NCBI GenBank assembly: GCA_022376515.1
Contig: WTXI01000004.1
Span: forward strand, 1,488,001 to 1,552,000
Direction of reading: 5' to 3'
DNA from: Lactifluus volemus
Lineage: Eukaryota; Basidiomycota; Agaricomycetes; Russulales; Russulaceae
Length of the DNA stretch: 64,000 bases
Position numbers and translations under genes: made by a program
Notes under the pieces: model-generated
What the model was told of the DNA's origin: nothing
Database searches by the model: none
What the model saw: the letters and a program-made list of their open reading frames with translations, nothing else
In this document: positions 57,280 through 64,000 of the stretch, in pieces
Layout: each line of letters opens with the position of its first letter
How positions within the stretch are numbered: the first letter of the stretch is position 1

Positions 57280-60200
57280 GCTTGGTGATGAGTGTAAAAG
57301 ATGTAGAGAAATCGCAGGATAGCGTGATGAGAGGTGAGTGTTTCGCAGAGGAGTCGTAGAACGAGATGGGTAGACATTGAAAACAGGTGGTTTATTTATA
57401 CGATTCAGATGGCCTGAGACGGGTGACGAAATTAAGTACCAGTAAGACACGAGGATCTGAGGAGGGAAATGGCGGTGTTGTAGTGGTACCGCATTGGGGG
57501 CGGCACAGCCCTCGCCGACCACGGAACTTGAAGCGGAAAGGAAATCATGCGCCTGACGAAATTTAAAAAAACAACTCCGCAAGAAATTCAAACGCGACCG
57601 GAGAGTCATTTGACCCATCTATCAGTAAACAGCGATTTGAATTCGACGGGTCATACGCGATTGCACAAGGTCAAGGTCTCCCCACATCCCCACTAGACCA
57701 GGTTGTGGAGGATAAGATACTGATAAGATCTCCGCGAAGCGACGCAATCCCCGCGGGATTTGACGTGGGCGAACTTACGAAACACTTGCGCCACCTCATG
57801 CTCCCACGCGGGCAGGGCACTGCGCCACCACCACCAAAAAGCACCGCAGCCTGAGGCATATCTGGAACGATGGCGCAACATCTAACCCATTAACGTCCAA
57901 CTCCTTATCGCAAATCACAAAGTCAAGTAGCCGAACGCGGAAATACTTTCTCTATCGAGTATTATTTTTTCACGCCGAGTGATGTTTGCGCCCCACATGA
58001 AATAGGCGTGGGTGCGAGTACCGAACAAAAACCTGATCGATTGTGGGAAAATATCATTTATAGACGTTTTCGGACAATTTCATCCTTGCACAGCAATCTA
58101 TCCAATCTTGGATGATGCCGACAGGATAATTGCTGCGCGGATTGGCACCCCTTTCCTCCTGCGGCCAATCACGAATCACGAGGACAGTAATCGTTCACAG
58201 GATTTCCAAGGATGTGCCACACTGCCTCTGACCGACTATCTTATCCTGACCATCTTTGGTTTCCCAAAAATCACGATGTTTCTGGTCTCCCACGCCCATT
58301 TCTTACGCTTGTGAGCTCAATCCTGTACCCACATACATTGGCACTGCGGTGCCACCTCGTTCCTCTCAACTCCAGTACTCGCTTCATTAGTCTCGTTTAC
58401 TTCATGTGGCCCCACGCCTCTCCGTAGAGTGTCTCCATTGTTCCCCATTTATGGTTTATCTCTGCTTTGTCTCCCTCATTTTGTCTCGCCCGACTCGGAC
58501 TGCGTGCTGTATGGGCTGACTCCACATCCTTCTTGAGCGCATGAATTGTTTCCATTTCCTTTAGTTGCGATGCACCCCGTGAGGATTGCACGAGTCACTC
58601 TTTGCTTCACCTTTCACAAATTCACACCTTTTGCGCCCCGGGGTTCAAACCTTTGCCCTCGTCTTGATACTTTTTGGTTTTGTGATCGGACTTCCCAGCT
58701 CTATCCTCAGTCCCCTCTGTTCGACCGTCTCTCACCTCTAGAGTTCAATTTCCCGCGGTGCCTTATGTCCGTTTGTTCTTCGAAGAATTATGTCCGCATC
58801 CGTTCTGGCGAGTCACTACTACTCATTTTGACTCGCCACAGCCACACGCTTTGGCGTCATTGTGGTGCAGATTAAGACAAGGCCGGTGGGAACGACGAAT
58901 TGTGCCATAACCCACAATTTACACCGAAGAAGTAAGGATCATTCCTGGGACGCAGCGAACAAAATATCACCTTTTAGTCCTCACTTCTCGCGCATGTTCA
59001 CTTTGAACAGTCTCGTCTAAGATTCTTCCCTTGTTATCGCCTCAGCGCTCATAATTGCCACAATCAACGGCTTGGTTTTCCCTGCACTGCACTACCTACC
59101 CTATTCAAATTCATCCCAGAGATAAGCCTGCAATGGGGCGTCAGGGTATTCCTTCCTTGTCGTGGCAGGGCAGATCGGCCATACATGCATTGTGTGAACA
59201 TCCTGTGCGACAGTCATCTGAACAAATACCTGCATGAGGGACTCCTTGGACGGGTCAAACCAATGTGTTGGGTTTTGCGGATCTATGATGAAATATAGAT
59301 TACGAGATGGAAGGGTGCCAATTGTCAATCTACTGTACTTGTCCACTGCGCCACTGACCGTGATGCGTGATGAGGAGGAGATCTGTGGAGCTGCCGTACG
59401 CGCAGCGGGAGGTGGAGAAATGCACGTAGTGGCACTTATCATCTCGAAATTATTCTCGCCAAGAGATCCCAACAATTTTCTTCCATAATTTGATCATGAT
59501 AATTGCGAAGCTTTGATAAGAAGACAGAAACGAAAGGCACGTCGATGTTGACAAATTGGGCAAGTATAGGAGTGGTGCATGAACATGCAGTGGCAGGTGG
59601 GTTCCTCATGGCCGCATGGAGGATGAACTCCCAGAGGAGAAGTCAGATGGAACTTAAACGGCTTCCAGCGTGCACCATGCCCAAGTGGTCGACAGCGTTG
59701 ATAGCATAGGCCGTATTACTATCAACTCGACTTTTTTTAAATATGAAATCCCAGTAGCTATGGAACAGAAAGGGCAAGCATGTGCATGATCATGACGACA
59801 CCCGGGCCGGTCCCTCCCCCTCCCCTCTGGAGGTTCCCGGAGAAAATGCCGCATATCTTCATTTTTTTGATCGTGTACCGAGTGTGAACTCTACAGGACT
59901 ATCCTTTCCTTATCGCTGATGAGGATTTACGTGCAATTGAGGGCATCTGAGAGAGCTTCTTGATGCCATCGGCTAATCAATCTATCCCGTCAGTCAAAGT
60001 AATCCGACGAGTCTGCAACTTGAAGCGAGCGCGATGCGAGCCATGCCTAAAAAAACAACGGACAACAATCGCTGGCCTCGACCGACACAATCCTTCTAAA
60101 ATTTGAGAGAAAACCGGTGCAGTGCAGTATTATCATTTTTCCCACAGATTCACGTACCGCCGTGCCCCGGGCCATCAACGCATGACGTGGATCATGATCA

Positions 60201-60820
60201 TTGTCAATCCTCCATTCTGCGGACCTTATAAAACTCGCTCTTTGGGGTGCACCCCTCGAAACAATCACCTTCTGAAGATGACGGCGACTGCGCGGAATCG
60301 GAGGGTGAAAAAAAAAAAAAGCAGAACAAGTTGACGCTGCCATCGCAACGGGTGATCTTTTGCGGAACGAATGGGCCGAGGGTCGGACGGAGAGGAATGG
60401 ATGGGTCTAACTTTCAGCATTCCGCCTAAAATGTTCATCGCGAAGGGTTGTGCGACATTGTCAATGAGATATGGTTATAAGTCGGTCCCTGAAAAATTAA
60501 ATTGACAAATGACATGGACGGCCCGACGTTGTGGCTCTCGTGCTTTTACTTGCACTTGGCCCCACTGTACTACCCCATCTCACTGATGTGAGAGAGAAGA
60601 TATACGAGGACGAACTGGACAGGCACCGATGCATGTACAATTTTTATCAGGCCAGGCACAGAAGGTCGTCGTCAGTACAAGAGATATGATAACGGTCAGA
60701 TCCGAATCACCTCGGACTCGGAGGTAACACCATTTTGTTTTCCATTCCCTTCATAGAAGAAACTGATGTCTAATTCATTACCTTCTTTCCCCACTCCCAC
60801 ACTCACCCTCGACCGCTCTT
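57280..60820. other. Gene-poor stretch
   Basis: No recognised gene in 3.5 kb. A minus-strand frame (59475-59101, with NLYFIIDPQNPTHWFDP and AYLWDEFE) looks coding-like, and a second minus-strand frame lies just upstream (59854-59654). They could be one unknown small gene. Confidence 0.45.
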
Positions 60821-62238
60821 ATGTCCGCCGCCCAGCAACAACTCTTCATCGATGAAATCCACACTCTCTTCGACAATGCCGTTGCCTACAATCTTTACAG
60901 TGGTCTCGCCTATGGTACGTCCATCTTACACCGTTCACGGTGTCAATTTCCTCCCCCCCCCTAATCTCCGCCCTTGTTAGGAATGTTTCTCGCCGTGTAC
61001 TTGATCTCAATCCGGATACTTCTGTACGCGTGCTTTTCATCTGCCAGTCCTTATAGCCATTCATCCTAGCACTCGTCCAGCTCCAATGGGTCCCTGTTTA
61101 ACTCTCCAGGACATATGTTCATGTTCGGGACCACGACACTCATCTTTATACTGGCTACCGCTGCGATCGTCATCGGTCCTGCGCTGGCATCTCAAGGCAT
61201 CCCTATGTTCATAAAAATGATCGATTCCTCGTTCACCATCGGCTGGTCTCCCCACAAGGTGAACGTAGCCACAGGCGTCCTTGCAACCATCATCAAATTG
61301 AATGCACGTTTTCACATCTTCCGTCTCGTCTTATGTTCCCTGATATATTAGGGATATTGCAGCCCATCTTAAGCGATATTGTCTGTGCGTGGCGAGCTAT
61401 CGCCGTGTGGAAGTATGACCGGAGGGTGGTCGCCATCCTCTGCACTTGTGTGCTTGGCACCTGCCGTGCGTGTTCCCTCCCCACTCCATCACTCCCTTAG
61501 GACTGCTAAGGCCACTTTCAGTTGCTTTGGTATATGATCTCAAGTTGGCACTCAAGTCTAGTCCGGGCAGTCAAGGGGAAGGGAACATCGAAGAAGCCAA
61601 GGTCGCGTTGATAGTAGTGGGGCCTATGCTCGCTACGAATATTCTGTCAACGTTATTGATCGCCTGGAAGGCATGGTGCGCGCTTCAAGTTGTCTCCGTT
61701 CCCATCGGCTCTGATCTCTGTACGCTTAGGGAGCTCCGCCGAACCATGGGTATGCGCTTCAAAGAAGGTAGCCCCTCGGAACGTATAGAGACGGTTCTAG
61801 CGCTTTTGGTCGAATCCGGCTTCTTATACTGTCTCCTATGGGTAATCACCTTCCCTACTGCCCTGGGTCGCCCAACACTGAATGGGGTGCATCCTCCTCA
61901 GATATTTTACTTGTTCTCCGCTTTAACATTCTTCCGGGTTCTGGCTCCTACGTCGTCAACCTCATCATGCTCTTATCGCGGTGCGTTGATCGAGTTTAGC
62001 ATTTGTTCCGAATAAAACTGATCAAAAACGTCTCAAGAGTACGTATCCGGCGCTTATCATCATCATCGTATGCATGCAGATTGGTCAAGATGCGTACACC
62101 ACCAAGCCGGATCGGTCAGAGGCGCTCGACCTCACTACCATACGGTTGCCGATCGGCGATAACACGTTTGACAGTCAAATGCCAGCTGCTTCCGATGAGG
62201 GCAAAGCATCGGCGAGGTTTACTTCACCCGAATGGTGA
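60821..62238 (+). CDS. Multi-spanning membrane protein, unknown function
   Basis: Starts MSAAQQQLFIDEIHTLFDNAV, then a GTACGT intron and GMFLAVYLISIRIL (span 1). Hydrophobic spans follow in the exons at 61110-61300 (TTLIFILATAAIVIGPALA), 61355-61465 (with CAWRAIAVW), 61600-61680 (VALIVVGPMLATNILSTLLIAWKAW), 61780-61845 (ALLVESGFLYCLLW) and 61920-62075 (YVVNLIMLLS, then TYPALIIIIVCMQ). That gives about seven spans and a hydrophilic tail ending SARFTSPEW. It resembles Agaricomycete seven-span proteins of unknown role. Exact joins are approximate. Confidence 0.75.
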
Positions 62239-63051
62239 CAACTTCTTGGTTTACTAGAATTGGGTTACTTATTCTCGGCGCTCTCGACGAATGCCCACGA
62301 GATGGACTTTCTTTTCTTCCCCTCATATTCATATTTTCGTCACCCGCTGCGCAACCCTCTAGAGGTGGCAGCCTTGAATACCGCGCATCCTCAATTTCTT
62401 TTTTCACTTTTGTATACCATGCAAGGACCTGCCCACCAAAAGACTCTCGTTGTTAGTTAGACGGGTATGGCCCAAGACTCGGAGTCCATTGACACTCATG
62501 TAAAGATCACTTTCGTACAGCTCTGTTTTGTAGTAACTCACTTTGACCCGCAAGTCCTGCTTCTTGACTGTGAACCACTTCGTATTGATTTTGATTTTTC
62601 ATGTGTTGATAGCCGAGGAGCGTTGCGATCACGGTTACTACAGTACCTTTTCGAGTCTGCTGTTGTGATGCTCTCGCCTAAGTTAGAAGCCACGTCACTT
62701 TGGATGGATGAGCACGTGTCGCTGGCAGTGGGCCGCTTGTACCAGTTAACACCATTGTGTCGCCAGTGGCGTACACCTCTCTGTGCACGTAGTAGTGCTG
62801 TAACACCCCATCCTGATGAAACAATGTCTTTTTTATATAACGCCGGCACGCTGTGTATGCCTTTTTACCTCGAACATATCCATCGGGAATCACGGCCTCG
62901 GTGTTCAAGAAAATAACCGCAGTGCCACAAGCTCAAGCTCAAGCTCAAGTTGTGCTTTTTACGTTTCATTTCCAATTTTCCGTTAAAGACTGGGGGTCCC
63001 TTATCTCCTTTTATGACATCGCCCATCTGTGCCGCGCCATTTGAAAGGGTA
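62239..63051. other. No recognised gene
   Basis: Open frames on both strands (62467-62916 plus, 62908-62678 minus) overlap and neither shows a domain. A short AGCTCA-type hexamer repeat lies at 62928-62951. Confidence 0.45.
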
Positions 63052-63218
63052 CAGTCGAACCTGTCTTAACCCATACCTTAGATAACCCATAAACTCCGAA
63101 ATCCCATACCTTTTTTGGTCCACCAAGTTGGTATTCCACACCATAGTTCACCTCCCTAAACCCATAACCCATACCTCGGTCGTCCACCGAAAGGTATGGG
63201 TTAAGACAGGTTCGACTG
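63052..63218. mobile_element. pogo/Tc1-mariner-like MITE
   Basis: 167 bp with 28-bp perfect inverted ends (63052-63079 and 63191-63218) starting CAGTCGAACCTG, flanked on both sides by TA (63050-63051 and 63219-63220). A TA duplication and CAGT...ACTG ends are typical of pogo/Fot-type Tc1-mariner elements. The interior is AT-rich and CCCATAC-repetitive and has no coding capacity. The ends are perfect, so it may have moved recently. Confidence 0.88.
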
Positions 63219-63663
63219 TAATTGCAAAATTCCTCCCCTTGTGTTGCATTGTTTTTTCTGTCACGCAGGTGCGAACAACTTGAAACCAAAAACCACTTCC
63301 AGTCGGGCTGGCATATGCCTCCTCATGTAACCACGCTGAGATTACTACTTGAAAGAAAGAGCATTATTAAGTTTATCTCCAAGGTGCTGAGAAGTCCGCT
63401 CGGGCAATATCGCTCTGGCCGACTGACACAGCTCTCAGAGTCACTGATCTTGATGATTACGACAAAAAAGCAAAAACACTTTATTGAAAACGGTATAAGA
63501 AGCAAGCAAGATCATCTGATTTGACAATCTACGAGCTCCTAATTTGGAACGAAAGTGAAATATAAATTTAATAACAGGAATCTCTCACGCGCTTGATTCG
63601 CACTGATAACTCGTTCTACGCTCATTGGTCCATTGAGGACGGCCCAAAAGTAACCTAGGTACT

Positions 63664-64000
63664 TCAACCGCCACCAGTGTTACACATGACACCAGCTGCA
63701 GCGCGGTAGCAGTCGTCGGCCATGACACAGTACTGATCGGGAACCAGTCAGACAAGCATGCCCAAGTCGTGCAGATTCACGGAATACGCACTTTCTTTCC
63801 AACAAGGACGTTATCACAGTTATCGTGGACATTTTTGTTAAAATCGAGAAATTGTGATAGGTTGATGTCCGCCGCAGCCGCCAGTTGATAACAATTCGTA
63901 GTATTGGCGACTAGGAATTCAGTGCAAACAGGTCTCATTTGATGGGTGCACAGTTCAGTGCCAGTTGCCAAGGTCTTGTTACCTATTGGGGAGAACATGA
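63664..64000 (-). CDS. LysM-domain protein, 3' end (partial)
   Basis: The gene enters from the right edge on the minus strand. It encodes CTEFLVANTTNCYQLAAA, a LysM-like core with NKNVHDNCDNVLVGKK, then a GTGCGT...ATCAG intron (about 63780-63734), and a last exon YCVMADDCYRAAAGVMCNTGG ending at 63664. LysM domains bind chitin-type glycans, and secreted fungal LysM proteins shield or scavenge chitin fragments. The signal peptide, if any, lies outside the window. The frame without the intron would stop at 63777. Confidence 0.7.

Noticed and set aside
62467..62916. 149-codon plus-strand frame
   Set aside because: No domain, no intron logic, and equally open frames on the other strand.

Overview
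The window is nuclear DNA of a filamentous basidiomycete, most probably an Agaricomycete. Genes are small and split by many 50-75 nt GT-AG introns, conserved fungal proteins are recognisable (Tsr3, Pup1, Ptc7, Mago, Mid1, CK1, Prx5, uS10m), a Rua1/DUF4451-type regulator and an F-box protein of the Agaricomycete kind are present, and the repeats are Ty3, Ty1/copia, Mutator-like and pogo-like elements. No tRNA, rRNA or CRISPR was found.

Layout. 1-10.6 kb is transposon territory. A complete Ty3/gypsy element on the minus strand (258-8709) has 935-bp LTRs that differ at two positions and a perfect 5-bp target duplication. It is inserted inside a three-copy array of 218-bp tandem repeats, which itself abuts a dead Ty1/copia fragment. 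10.6-13.0 kb is degenerate repeat DNA. 13.0-22.2 kb is gene-dense: PTC7-like phosphatase, proteasome beta2 (PUP1), GVP36-like BAR protein, an FAD oxidoreductase, a GPI-anchored Kre9/Knh1-like wall protein and TSR3. 23.1-33.2 kb is a large inverted duplication of one Ser/Thr kinase gene (copy 1 on plus, copy 2 on minus, convergent). Between the arms lie a 1.35-kb Mutator-like element with 57-bp perfect inverted ends and several palindromes. 33.9-39.7 kb holds an unrecognised gene, a p24/GOLD cargo-receptor gene and the Rua1-type regulator. 39.7-43.1 kb shows no gene. 43.1-49.2 kb is again housekeeping: uS10m, MAGO, MID1 and casein kinase 1. 49.2-64 kb is sparser: F-box gene, peroxiredoxin 5, two small proteins, a multi-spanning membrane protein, a 167-bp pogo-like MITE and the end of a LysM protein that runs off the right edge.

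The most notable observations are: (1) an array of eight bZIP (TGASTCA) sites at alternating 14/12-bp spacing in the U3 of the Ty3 LTR, upstream of its TATA box; (2) an exact 11-nt match that predicts Tf1-style self-priming of this element; (3) a stretch of kinase coding sequence that has the full anatomy of a spliceosomal intron in one of the two inverted paralogues only; (4) the Mutator-like element with a perfect 9-bp target duplication; and (5) a recurrent pattern of apparent single-base deletions in otherwise well conserved exons (pol, p24, MID1, uS10m, PTC7, FAD oxidoreductase, Rua1-like), which looks more like consensus error than gene decay but needs reads to settle.
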